The position numbers were made by a program, and so were the translations under genes. From NCBI GenBank assembly GCA_002311345.1, contig DCAA01000036.1, positions 53,531 through 60,602 on the forward strand: 7,072 nt of DNA. Reading direction: 5' to 3'. The notes under the pieces were generated by a model. It made no database searches. It had not been told where the DNA came from and saw only the letters and a program-made list of their open reading frames with translations. Of the stretch, positions 1-5,996 are shown piece after piece (positions within the stretch are counted from its first letter, which is position 1; every line of letters begins with the position of its first letter). Source of the stretch: Planctomycetes bacterium UBA1146. Lineage in GTDB: Bacteria > Planctomycetota > UBA8108 > UBA1146.

Positions 1-356
1 AGTTCCTCACGTCCGCCAGGTGCAGGATACAGGGCCGTCAGAAGCACCAGCATGGCAGCAGCATCGCTGCTGCCGCCACCTAGCCCTGTGCGCGGCGGAA
101 TATTCTTGGTCAGTTGAATCTGTAGCGGTGGGATCTCTCTCGTCTGTCGCGCCTGGTGTAATGCCTGCATCACCAGATTCTCATCAGAAGCCGGAACATC
201 GATTCCGACAACAGACAACCGGTCGATCTCCCCGGACACTTCCACATCAATGCGATCACATAGATCTATGGCAGCGATCAGGGTCTCGATCTCGTGGAAT
301 CCATCATCGCGACGGCGCAGCACCTCCAACCACAGATTCACCTTGGCGGGAGCCAT
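1..356 (-). CDS. ispE: 4-diphosphocytidyl-2-C-methyl-D-erythritol kinase, N-terminal part (cut by window edge)
   Basis: This cytoplasmic GHMP-family kinase phosphorylates the 2-hydroxyl of CDP-methylerythritol with ATP in the non-mevalonate (MEP) isoprenoid pathway. About 118 codons are visible of a family length near 280-310; the C-terminus lies beyond base 1. The protein opens with MAPAKVNLWLEV, the family's N-terminal signature, whose Lys5 matches the catalytic Lys10 of the E. coli enzyme. DGFHEIETL follows at residues 18-26, and the glycine-rich ATP-binding motif IPPRTGLGGGSSDAAA lies at about 86-101. The second catalytic Asp is in the missing part. It is the last visible gene of the psd-pssA-folK-panC-ispE run. 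The start is uncertain: ATG at 356 matches the family N-terminus but has only a G-rich stretch upstream. A TTG at 410, 18 codons earlier and in frame, overlaps the panC stop as TTGA and has a GGAG five bases upstream. Identity is firm; the start is not. Confidence 0.93.
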   Translation of the reverse strand, partial: MAPAKVNLWLEVLRRRDDGFHEIETLIAAIDLCDRIDVEVSGEIDRLSVVGIDVPASDENLVMQALHQARQTREIPPLQIQLTKNIPPRTGLGGGSSDAAAMLVLLTALYPAPGGREE

Positions 357-406
357 CGCCCAGCCCCCGTTACCCGTCAGGGCGTGGTCGATGATGGGAT
401 AAGAAG

Positions 407-1282
407 TCAATGCGGCTCCAGCACGATATTGTCGATCAGACGTACCCCACCGACGTTGGCGGCAACGCAGATCACCGCGCCACGCTCTGGCTGGATATAA
501 ACGAGAGGCTCGAGACTATCCCGATCGAGCACCTCCAAGTAGTCGAGGTCCACTTCAGTTCCGTACGACCTGAGAGCCTCTTCCCGCAGATGAGTCGCAA
601 TGACCTCCCCCGCTTGCCATCTTTGCCGGGCAAGGAACAGCGAACGGGACAGAACCTGTGCATCTTCACGTGCAGCAGCGCTCAGATTCACGTTTCTACT
701 CGATAGCGCAAGCCCATCCGGTTCCCGAACGATGGGACACCGTACTATCTCCACATCGAGATCCAGATCCCTGGTCATCTGTTCGATGATGACCAGTTGC
801 TGGTAATCCTTCTCTCCGAAATACGTCTTGTCAGGCTCGAACAGGTGAAACAATTTGAGAACAATGAGAGACACTCCCGCAAAGAAATGGGGCCGCGAGA
901 TCCCACATAGGCGCTGTGAAAGAGCTGGCAAATCGATCAGGGTCGCGAATCCGGCCGGGTAAAGTTCTTCGGTGTTGGCGAGATAAACGAGATCTACATT
1001 CTCGGCACGAGCGATTTCGAGATCCTGCTCGTGAGTGCGAGGGTAAGTGCTGAAATCTTCGTCAGGTGCGAACTGCGTTGGATTGACGAAGATGGTCAAG
1101 GCGACCAGATCACATTGCTCTCTGGCACGACGAATCAGACTTCGATGCCCCTCGTGGAGAGCCCCCATCGTTGGCACCAGTCCGATCACCTTGTCGGCAG
1201 AGATCCCTCTACGCCAGTTACGAAGCTGGACCACCGTTGATGTCTGCGAAGCAGATCGGTTCGGTTCCGGCAAGATCTTCAT
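407..1282 (-). CDS. panC: Pantothenate synthetase (pantoate--beta-alanine ligase)
   Basis: PanC joins pantoate and beta-alanine, using ATP through a pantoyl-adenylate intermediate, to make pantothenate for CoA synthesis; it is a cytoplasmic nucleotidyltransferase-fold enzyme. The 291-residue product has the usual length. Visible motifs are the HIGH-type PTMGALHEGH at 37-46, FVNPTQF at 65-71, FGEKDYQQL at 155-163 and the KMSKS-like loop LALSSRNVNLS at about 191-201. A longer frame starts at 1384, but ATG at 1282 is chosen because it makes an ATGA overlap with the folK stop and has GGAGGA nine bases upstream. It also gives the normal N-terminal length. One oddity is that the usual RPGHFxGV stretch reads RPHFFAGV at 130-137. 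Coupling to folK places it in the cofactor part of the operon. Confidence 0.96.
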   Translation of the reverse strand: MKILPEPNRSASQTSTVVQLRNWRRGISADKVIGLVPTMGALHEGHRSLIRRAREQCDLVALTIFVNPTQFAPDEDFSTYPRTHEQDLEIARAENVDLVYLANTEELYPAGFATLIDLPALSQRLCGISRPHFFAGVSLIVLKLFHLFEPDKTYFGEKDYQQLVIIEQMTRDLDLDVEIVRCPIVREPDGLALSSRNVNLSAAAREDAQVLSRSLFLARQRWQAGEVIATHLREEALRSYGTEVDLDYLEVLDRDSLEPLVYIQPERGAVICVAANVGGVRLIDNIVLEPH

Positions 1283-1761
1283 CGGCCTGATTCCTCCGGG
1301 ATACGATGATGCAAGTGCTCCAGCAACTGCTGGACCGTCTTTCCCAGCACCGGAACCTCGAACTCTGGTTCGAGTTCGGCCCACGGTGCCAGAACGAAGA
1401 TGCGTTCACCGATTCCCGGATGTGGAATCGTCAACGAATCATCTCGCCACTGTAACTGCCCCAGGGTCAGGATGTCGATGTCGATGATTCGAGGTCCCCA
1501 TCGTTCGACGCGTTTCCTGCCCAGAGAGCATTCGATCGCCTGACATCTTGCCAGTAGAACTGCAGGATCCAGTTCGGTGCAGCCACGTAGTATCTGGTTC
1601 AGATAGGGGCCCTGGGGAGGGCCGACCGGCTCGGTCTCGTGAACCGGGGAGCACTCCATCGCTTGCACGATGGAATCCTCGATGAGTACTCTCGCGGACT
1701 CGAGATGGGCCTCCCGGTCTCCCAGGTTCGATCCAAGCGCGAGCCGAACCTCCCGCAACAT
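1279..1761 (-). CDS. folK: 2-amino-4-hydroxy-6-hydroxymethyldihydropteridine diphosphokinase (HPPK)
   Basis: HPPK transfers pyrophosphate from ATP to 6-hydroxymethyl-7,8-dihydropterin, the step before dihydropteroate synthase in folate synthesis; it is a small soluble cytoplasmic enzyme. The 160-residue product has the usual length. It shows ALGSNLGDR at 8-16, the pterin-site stretch ETEPVGPPQGPYLNQ at 42-56, and GRKRVERWGPRIIDIDIL at 81-98. The two Asp of DID (94 and 96) are the expected Mg ligands, and IPHPGIGERIFVLAP at 112-126 completes the family pattern. ATG 1761 is preferred because GGGGAG sits five bases upstream and the start falls two bases after the pssA stop. An in-frame GTG at 1767 would give a GTGA overlap but lies on the Shine-Dalgarno itself. 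Its 3' end overlaps panC by four bases. No key residue appears to be missing. Confidence 0.96.
   Translation of the reverse strand: MLREVRLALGSNLGDREAHLESARVLIEDSIVQAMECSPVHETEPVGPPQGPYLNQILRGCTELDPAVLLARCQAIECSLGRKRVERWGPRIIDIDILTLGQLQWRDDSLTIPHPGIGERIFVLAPWAELEPEFEVPVLGKTVQQLLEHLHHRIPEESGR
1292..1297 (-). promoter_or_regulatory. Shine-Dalgarno of panC
   Basis: GGAGGA on the minus strand lies nine bases before ATG 1282, inside the last codons of folK. It supports the short panC start and translational coupling through the ATGA overlap, against the longer reading frame from 1384. Confidence 0.75.
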
Positions 1762-1763
1762 GA

Positions 1764-2651
1764 TCACTCCCCTTCAGGAGCAGGGGATTCAGCCGCTCTC
1801 GAACGATTCAGAGGACGGAAGATCCAGCGAAATAGTGGCCAGATCGCATAACCGATGAAGATGATGAACATCAGCGGTTCCTTGAAAAAGACCACCAGCG
1901 TCGCTCCGAAGATCAAACTGACAAATCGATCGAATTGCATCCCCTTGCTGAACAACACGGTAGCCACGTGAGAATAACTGACTCGATTCGAAACCATCAG
2001 GTATCCGAGCAGGAAACAAACCACCGGAAAGTACTCCGGCAGAAAAGCGAGATAGCCATCGATGGCGATGGGTTTCTCTGCAGCGAAGAACTTCAACTCC
2101 CAGGAAGTCCAGTCTCCGAGCCAGAAGTAAACCAGAACAAGACTTGCCACCACTCCCGCTGCGCCGGGAGTCGGCATCCCCTCGAAGGCGAGATGGTCTT
2201 GCTCATCTTTGCCATCTCGCACGGAGTTGAATCGTGCCAGCCTCAGTAGTGCGCCAAGGAAATAGGCGAGGCAGAACACCCACATCAAGCGGCTCAGCGG
2301 ATTCACAGCGGTCTCGGCATGGTGATGCAGAGCAAGAGCAAGGCCCGCGGGAGCCAGACCGAAAGTCACCAGATCCGCGAGCGAATCGAGTTGCGCCCCG
2401 AGCGAGGTTCCCCCTCCCGTGGCGCGCGCCACCTTGCCATCGAAAACATCGAACAGCATTCCAGCCAGGATGAACCACGCCGCCTGCTGTAGCCGATCCA
2501 GGGTCAGGACCGCGCCGCTCACCAGAGAGCCCGCGATGAGGGTCAAGGCGATGAACCCGCAGACTGCATTGCAAAGGGTGATGATATTGGGGATGACCGC
2601 GATGAGACGCGGGTTTTCATTCTGACCAGTCACCGAGCACCGTCTTTCCAC
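1764..2651 (-). CDS. pssA: CDP-diacylglycerol--serine O-phosphatidyltransferase
   Basis: PssA condenses CDP-diacylglycerol with L-serine to phosphatidylserine at the inner membrane; Psd next door then makes phosphatidylethanolamine. The 295-residue protein is an integral-membrane, class II CDP-alcohol phosphatidyltransferase. The catalytic signature is complete at 68-93: D68, D71-G72, A75-R76, G85, D89 and D93. RLARFNS at 137-143 and FEGMPTPGAAG at 156-166 are typical of the serine-specific branch. Hydrophobic stretches near 16-40, 57-70, 95-109, 122-138, 163-178, 208-221 and 245-279 predict about seven or eight helices. The C-terminus is short, charged and acidic. The GTG start at 2651 overlaps the end of psd by 35 bases. 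An in-frame GTG at 2633 is also possible, shortens the protein by six residues, and neither has a convincing Shine-Dalgarno. Identity is strong; the start is moderate. Confidence 0.94.
   Translation of the reverse strand: MERRCSVTGQNENPRLIAVIPNIITLCNAVCGFIALTLIAGSLVSGAVLTLDRLQQAAWFILAGMLFDVFDGKVARATGGGTSLGAQLDSLADLVTFGLAPAGLALALHHHAETAVNPLSRLMWVFCLAYFLGALLRLARFNSVRDGKDEQDHLAFEGMPTPGAAGVVASLVLVYFWLGDWTSWELKFFAAEKPIAIDGYLAFLPEYFPVVCFLLGYLMVSNRVSYSHVATVLFSKGMQFDRFVSLIFGATLVVFFKEPLMFIIFIGYAIWPLFRWIFRPLNRSRAAESPAPEGE
1767..1772 (-). promoter_or_regulatory. Shine-Dalgarno of folK
   Basis: GGGGAG on the minus strand ends five bases before ATG 1761 and lies at the very end of pssA. It decides for ATG 1761 over the overlapping GTG 1767, whose first base is the last base of this motif. 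Confidence 0.7.
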
Positions 2652-3330
2652 CTCTCACTGCCTGTCCCTCTTTCACATGCGTCCTGAACGGGATCCCGTT
2701 GCGAGCAGGGATGACGATCTCGGTCTGGGATCCGAACCGGATCATTCCGAAATCGTATCCACGTTCGATCTGCTGTCCCGCCTGCAGAGGACAAACGATG
2801 CGGCGAGCGATGAGCCCTGCGATCTGCCGGACGAGCACAGGAACTCCATTCGAGCCGAGCAGACCGATCTCCTGACGTTCGTTCACCTCGCGAGCACTGG
2901 CACCCATGGCGTTTTTGTATTCTCCATCGACGTGACGCAAATGCTCGACGATTCCCGTCACGGGTGAACGATTCACATGCACGTTGAACACCGAGAGGAA
3001 GATCTGAATCCTCACCGCGGGTCCACCGACGTACACCTCGTCATCGACCTGCTCGATCGAGAGAACTTTCCCATCCGCAGGCGAGACCGGTGCATCTCCA
3101 GGAGGTGCCACCCGGGTCGGATTTCTGAAAAAGGAGAGTACGAAAACCCACAGCAGCAAGAGGATGCACAGAAGGACCCAGCGAGTGATGGAGGACTCGG
3201 TACTCGAGATGATCGCCAAGGCGCTCACCAGCGCCAGAACGGTAGCCCACACCACCACAGGCGTACCGTGGCGCGTCAACAGGTTCCCGAGCAGGCCGGA
3301 GGCCGCAGGCGAAACGGTTGAGGTCATCAT
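2617..3330 (-). CDS. psd: Phosphatidylserine decarboxylase, short (type II) proenzyme
   Basis: Psd decarboxylates phosphatidylserine to phosphatidylethanolamine with a pyruvoyl group formed by self-cleavage of the chain. The 237-residue product fits the short form. Two hydrophobic helices lie near 24-42 and 51-67, followed by FFRNPTR at 67-73, SPADGKVLSIE at 83-93 (Asp86) and VFNVHVNRSP at 114-123 (His118). Residues G200-S201 in RFGSQTE are the self-cleavage point, so Ser201 should become the pyruvoyl group, leaving a small alpha chain of 37 residues. The frame is open back to 3471, but that extension runs into eno's upstream region and looks unlike protein. Tandem ATG codons at 3330 and 3327 give the expected N-terminus, though no ideal Shine-Dalgarno precedes them. 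It is the first gene of the minus-strand operon, divergent from eno. Archaetidylserine decarboxylases share this fold, but the pssA neighbour favours phosphatidylserine. Confidence 0.95.
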   Translation of the reverse strand: MMTSTVSPAASGLLGNLLTRHGTPVVVWATVLALVSALAIISSTESSITRWVLLCILLLLWVFVLSFFRNPTRVAPPGDAPVSPADGKVLSIEQVDDEVYVGGPAVRIQIFLSVFNVHVNRSPVTGIVEHLRHVDGEYKNAMGASAREVNERQEIGLLGSNGVPVLVRQIAGLIARRIVCPLQAGQQIERGYDFGMIRFGSQTEIVIPARNGIPFRTHVKEGQAVRGGKTVLGDWSE

Positions 3331-3352
3331 CTCTGACAGGCATCCTCTCGAA

Positions 3353-3368
3353 CGGTTGACACCGGTTG
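3353..3368 (+). repeat. Two CGGTTG repeats, 10 bp apart, over the eno -35 box
   Basis: CGGTTG occurs at 3353-3358 and 3363-3368, one DNA helical turn apart, with a third copy at 3315-3320 inside the psd 5' end. The first pair overlaps the candidate TTGACA box. The spacing would suit a dimeric regulator that touches one face of the helix, but six-base repeats are short and could arise by chance. Confidence 0.3.
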
Positions 3369-3385
3369 CCCAATGACAGGACAAT
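3356..3385 (+). promoter_or_regulatory. Candidate sigma70-type promoter of eno
   Basis: The -35 box is a perfect TTGACA and the -10 box is GACAAT (four of six consensus bases) after an 18-base spacer, leaving a leader of about 70 bases before the eno start at 3462. It is read by eye only, and the lineage's own promoter consensus is unknown. Confidence 0.4.
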
Positions 3386-3450
3386 CCGACCACAACCCCG
3401 GGGTCATCGTGAGCGATCCGATGGAAAGAGGCAACTGTTCCGGGAGCAGG

Positions 3451-3456
3451 GAGAGG
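3451..3456 (+). promoter_or_regulatory. Shine-Dalgarno of eno
   Basis: GAGAGG ends five bases before ATG 3462. Together with the conserved enolase N-terminus it rules out the 32-residue upstream extension from 3366. Confidence 0.65.
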
Positions 3457-3461
3457 ACCAG

Positions 3462-4730
3462 ATGACCGCAATCAGGGAGATCCGGGCCCGGATGGTGCTC
3501 GATAGTCGTGGTTTCCCCACGGTCGAGGCCGACTGCACCCTCGCCGACGGTAGTTCTGGCACGGCCATGGTACCTTCGGGGGCCTCGACCAGCAAAGCAG
3601 AGGCTCTGGAACTGAGGGATGGAGGGCCCTTCTGGAAGGGAAAGGGCGTCGAAAAAGCCCTGGAGAACCTTCGGGGCGAAATCGCCCCGATGCTGATCGG
3701 TTCCGATGCCCGCGACCAGCAAGATATTGATCGCCGTCTGCGCGAGGCAGACGGAACTCCCAACAAGTCCCGGCTCGGAGCCAACGCGATCCTCGCGGTC
3801 TCGATGGCGACCTGTCGCGCTGCTGCTAATTCCTGCGGTCTTCCTCTGTACCGTTACATCGGAGACTCTTCATCGGTTCGTCTACCGATCCCCTTGTTGA
3901 ACGTCATCAATGGCGGAGCTCATGCAGATAACGACATCAATGTTCAGGAGTTCATGCTGGCTCCCACCGGTTTCGAGGATTTCCCCACCGCGCTTCGCGC
4001 CGGAGTGGAGGTCTATCAGACACTCAAGGGGCGCCTCAAAGAAAAGGGCCTGGTCACCGCAGTCGGAGACGAGGGCGGTTTTGCTCCTGACTTCGCCAGC
4101 GATGAACTGGTACTGGAGGAACTCGCCGCCGCGATCGACGAAGCCGGCTACACATTGGGACACGATCAACAGTTCACCTTCGCCCTCGACGTCGCCGCCA
4201 GTGAACTGTTCAGCGACGGTAAATACCATCTCGCCTCCCATCTGGAGTCGATGACTTCCGAGCAGATGATCGATCACTGGGTAGCGCTTGCCGACAAGTT
4301 CCCCTTCACCAGCATCGAGGATGCACTCGATGAGGAAGACTGGAGTGGCTGGAGTTTGTTGACCTCGCGACTCGAGGGGATCCGTCTCGTCGGCGATGAT
4401 CTGTTCGCCACGGATCCGAAGCGAATCGCACGAGGGGTCGAGCAAGGTGCGGCGAATGCCTTGCTGGTGAAGTTGAATCAGATCGGAACCGTCTCCGAAA
4501 CCTTGCAAGCGATCCAGGTCGCTTCGGATGCCGGTTTCCGGATCATCATCTCGCACCGTTCTGGAGAGACCGAGGATGACATGATTGCCGATCTGGCGGT
4601 CGCCACGGGAGCTGGCTGGATCAAAACAGGAGCACCCTGTCGATCGGAGAGAAACGCAAAGTACAACCGCCTGCTGCGCATCCACGAGCAACTGGGAAGT
4701 TCTGCCCTACTCGGACCCTTGAAGTTCTAG
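3462..4730 (+). CDS. eno: Enolase (phosphopyruvate hydratase)
   Basis: Enolase interconverts 2-phosphoglycerate and phosphoenolpyruvate in glycolysis and gluconeogenesis, acting in the cytoplasm with Mg. The 422-residue protein is near the family's usual 420-435. The mobile loop PSGAST is at 38-43 (Ser39), His154 lies in NGGAHADN, Glu163 in VQEFM, and the acid-base Glu204 in GDEGGFAPD. Metal ligands are Asp243 in ALDVAASE, Glu286 in SIEDALDE and an Asp of GDDLF at 312-313. The catalytic Lys337 lies in VKLNQIG, with SHRSGETED at 364-372 and Lys388 in IKTG. ATG 3462 is chosen over the upstream frame from 3366 because GAGAGG sits five bases before it and the family N-terminus begins there. Two nearly invariant positions differ: DSRGNPT reads DSRGFPT (Phe18), and the residue after PSGAST is Ser44, not Gly. 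All catalytic residues are present, so it should be active. Confidence 0.97.
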   Translation: MTAIREIRARMVLDSRGFPTVEADCTLADGSSGTAMVPSGASTSKAEALELRDGGPFWKGKGVEKALENLRGEIAPMLIGSDARDQQDIDRRLREADGTPNKSRLGANAILAVSMATCRAAANSCGLPLYRYIGDSSSVRLPIPLLNVINGGAHADNDINVQEFMLAPTGFEDFPTALRAGVEVYQTLKGRLKEKGLVTAVGDEGGFAPDFASDELVLEELAAAIDEAGYTLGHDQQFTFALDVAASELFSDGKYHLASHLESMTSEQMIDHWVALADKFPFTSIEDALDEEDWSGWSLLTSRLEGIRLVGDDLFATDPKRIARGVEQGAANALLVKLNQIGTVSETLQAIQVASDAGFRIIISHRSGETEDDMIADLAVATGAGWIKTGAPCRSERNAKYNRLLRIHEQLGSSALLGPLKF

Positions 4731-4811
4731 TCCAAAATTGTTGCAATGGTTCCGTCGGATCGCCGCCGGCAAAAATCGCTTGTCGCACCTGACTGGAGTG
4801 GCCACCCATCC

Positions 4812-5189
4812 ATGATTCGATTGATCGCCCAGAAACCGATGACCCGTACCATGAGCCTGCTGAGAGATCTGTTCTCTCTCAGCACACCTCAGTTCATCGT
4901 ATTGCTGCTCGGGGTCTCGATGCTGGTCGTTGCCACCGTTCATATGCCTCGACGCCAACAGAATGATCTGCTCGAATCGCGCCTGAACTCGCTCGAGAGC
5001 CAGGAAATGGTGCTTTCACGACGACTCGAGCAAACCTATTCGCAACTGGTAGCTCTCGAAAAGGATCGCTTCTACCGGCGCGAGGCGCTGCGCAAACTCA
5101 CCGGTCAGAATCTGACGGGGGAACGTCTTCTCAGAGAACACCTCGATCGGTCGCAGCAGGCGGAACGATATCTGCGCGACTCCCAGTAG
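4812..5189 (+). CDS. FtsB/DivIC-like septum formation initiator protein
   Basis: This small membrane protein probably belongs to the FtsB/DivIC/FtsL group, bitopic proteins that help assemble the division septum with FtsL and FtsQ. From the chosen ATG it has 125 residues: a short cytoplasmic N-terminus, one hydrophobic segment at about 26-44, then a long heptad-rich, Leu/Glu/Arg/Gln-rich coiled coil at about 50-85. EKDRFYRREALRKLTGQ at 83-99 recalls the FtsB/DivIC pattern where the coiled coil ends in a Tyr-containing turn and an Arg-rich helix. It lies 81 bases downstream of eno on the same strand, as ftsB does in many proteobacteria, which supports the call. The start is unsure: in-frame ATGs also exist at 4746, 4839 and 4851. 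The one at 4812 has a GGAGTGG ten bases ahead, a rather long gap. Sequence similarity is low, so a generic coiled-coil membrane protein is the alternative. Confidence 0.65.
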   Translation: MIRLIAQKPMTRTMSLLRDLFSLSTPQFIVLLLGVSMLVVATVHMPRRQQNDLLESRLNSLESQEMVLSRRLEQTYSQLVALEKDRFYRREALRKLTGQNLTGERLLREHLDRSQQAERYLRDSQ

Positions 5190-5222
5190 GTCGAGTCACC
5201 CTCCAGGTTGAGCACAACCCGA

Positions 5223-5960
5223 TCATTTGCTGCCGCCAATCAGCGGAGCTCGCTCCTGGGGAGTGGTAATTCCCGGCGGCAGTTCCAGGATGCGGATATT
5301 GCGGAAGTGGATCTCCGCGCCCTCGGATTCCAGGCAGAGGTAACCTCTCTTGACCGAGGACTTCCGCACGCCGTTGACGAACTTGCCGTTGACCGACAGC
5401 TTGACCACCCCGTCCACGCAGACCACATCGTAGACGTTCCACTCGCCCTTGCCCTTGCAGCGGTTTTCAATCGATTTGCTGCGGCGGCCGCGGGGGTTAT
5501 CGGGAATCGTCTCGAGGCCATTGGCGCCAAACAGTTCCCCGTGGACATAGGCGATTGGGGCCGGAACCCCTTCCTTGTTCTTGTGCTGGTTAACCCAGTC
5601 CAGTTCAAGCATCTGGACTTCCATCCCCTTGGGCAGACGCCGCCCCTCGGGAACTGTCCCCTCACTCCAGACAAAGACGCCGGAATTTCCGCCAGCTTCC
5701 ATGTGCCGCCATTCGATGTGCAGGATGAAATTCTCAAACTGCTCGGTCGACCGCATCACGCCGATCGGGCGGCCCGTGCAGACCAGCAGCCCGTCGCGAA
5801 CAGACCAGGTCTCCTTGGAGGTGTTTACATCGACCCAGCCGGTCAGGTCCTTGCCATTAAAAAGGTCACGAAACACTGCCGGTTCATCGGCACCGGCGAG
5901 CATGACTCCCGAAAGGAGCCAGGAGATGCTGAAAACAATTGTGAGGGCCTGGTTCTTCAT
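5223..5960 (-). CDS. Secreted DUF1080 (3-keto-disaccharide hydrolase type) protein
   Basis: The product is a 245-residue secreted protein made of one DUF1080 domain, a concanavalin-like jelly-roll fold related to glycoside hydrolase family 16. Family members are annotated as 3-keto-disaccharide hydrolases, but the substrate here is unknown. Residues 1-24 form a signal peptide ending AGA before DEP. The domain begins with LFNGKDLTGW at 33-42 and continues through WSVRDGLLVCTG at 52-63 and FENFILHIEWR at 75-85. It then shows GGNSGVFVW at 90-98, GMEVQMLELD at 112-121, GEWNVYDVV at 172-180, and LESEGAEIHFRNIRI at 210-224. ATG 5960 is preferred to the frame's earlier ATG at 5996 because GGGAG lies eight bases before it and the signal peptide starts there. 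It follows the phosphatase gene by 36 bases and is probably co-transcribed. It may act on sugars outside the cytoplasm or in the periplasm; no lipobox Cys is seen. Confidence 0.9.
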   Translation of the reverse strand: MKNQALTIVFSISWLLSGVMLAGADEPAVFRDLFNGKDLTGWVDVNTSKETWSVRDGLLVCTGRPIGVMRSTEQFENFILHIEWRHMEAGGNSGVFVWSEGTVPEGRRLPKGMEVQMLELDWVNQHKNKEGVPAPIAYVHGELFGANGLETIPDNPRGRRSKSIENRCKGKGEWNVYDVVCVDGVVKLSVNGKFVNGVRKSSVKRGYLCLESEGAEIHFRNIRILELPPGITTPQERAPLIGGSK

Positions 5961-5996
5961 GGTGTTTGCTCCCTTGTTCATCGTTGGTTCTGTCAA

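Larger units (their letters stand above)
3331..3461. promoter_or_regulatory. Divergent intergenic region between psd and eno
   Basis: These 131 bases separate the start codons of two divergent transcription units and should contain both promoters. On the plus strand TTGACA (3356-3361) and GACAAT (3380-3385) are 18 bases apart, a plausible sigma70 pair for eno. On the minus strand I found no convincing pair for psd: the best TTGTCC has a poor -10 partner. No attenuator or riboswitch-like fold was recognised. Confidence 0.5.

Noticed and set aside
20..394. A plus-strand open frame at the left edge
   Set aside because: The minus strand encodes clear IspE motifs over the same bases.
3331..3471. 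N-terminal extension of psd up to 3471
   Set aside because: It would run through the divergent promoter region into the eno start, has no conserved residues, and ATG 3330 gives the normal length.
3882..4691. A 269-codon minus-strand open frame opposite eno
   Set aside because: eno is unmistakable on the other strand; the frame has no recognisable motif, and long antisense frames are common in G+C-rich coding DNA.
4751..4774. Imperfect CCGTCGG/CCGCCGG hairpin after eno
   Set aside because: It has a mismatched stem and is followed by an A-run, not a T-run, on the plus strand; it is not a credible eno terminator.
5206..5219. GGTTG-AGCA-CAACC hairpin between the convergent stops
   Set aside because: The stem is only five pairs and no T-run follows on either strand, so a terminator is not supported, although the position would suit one.
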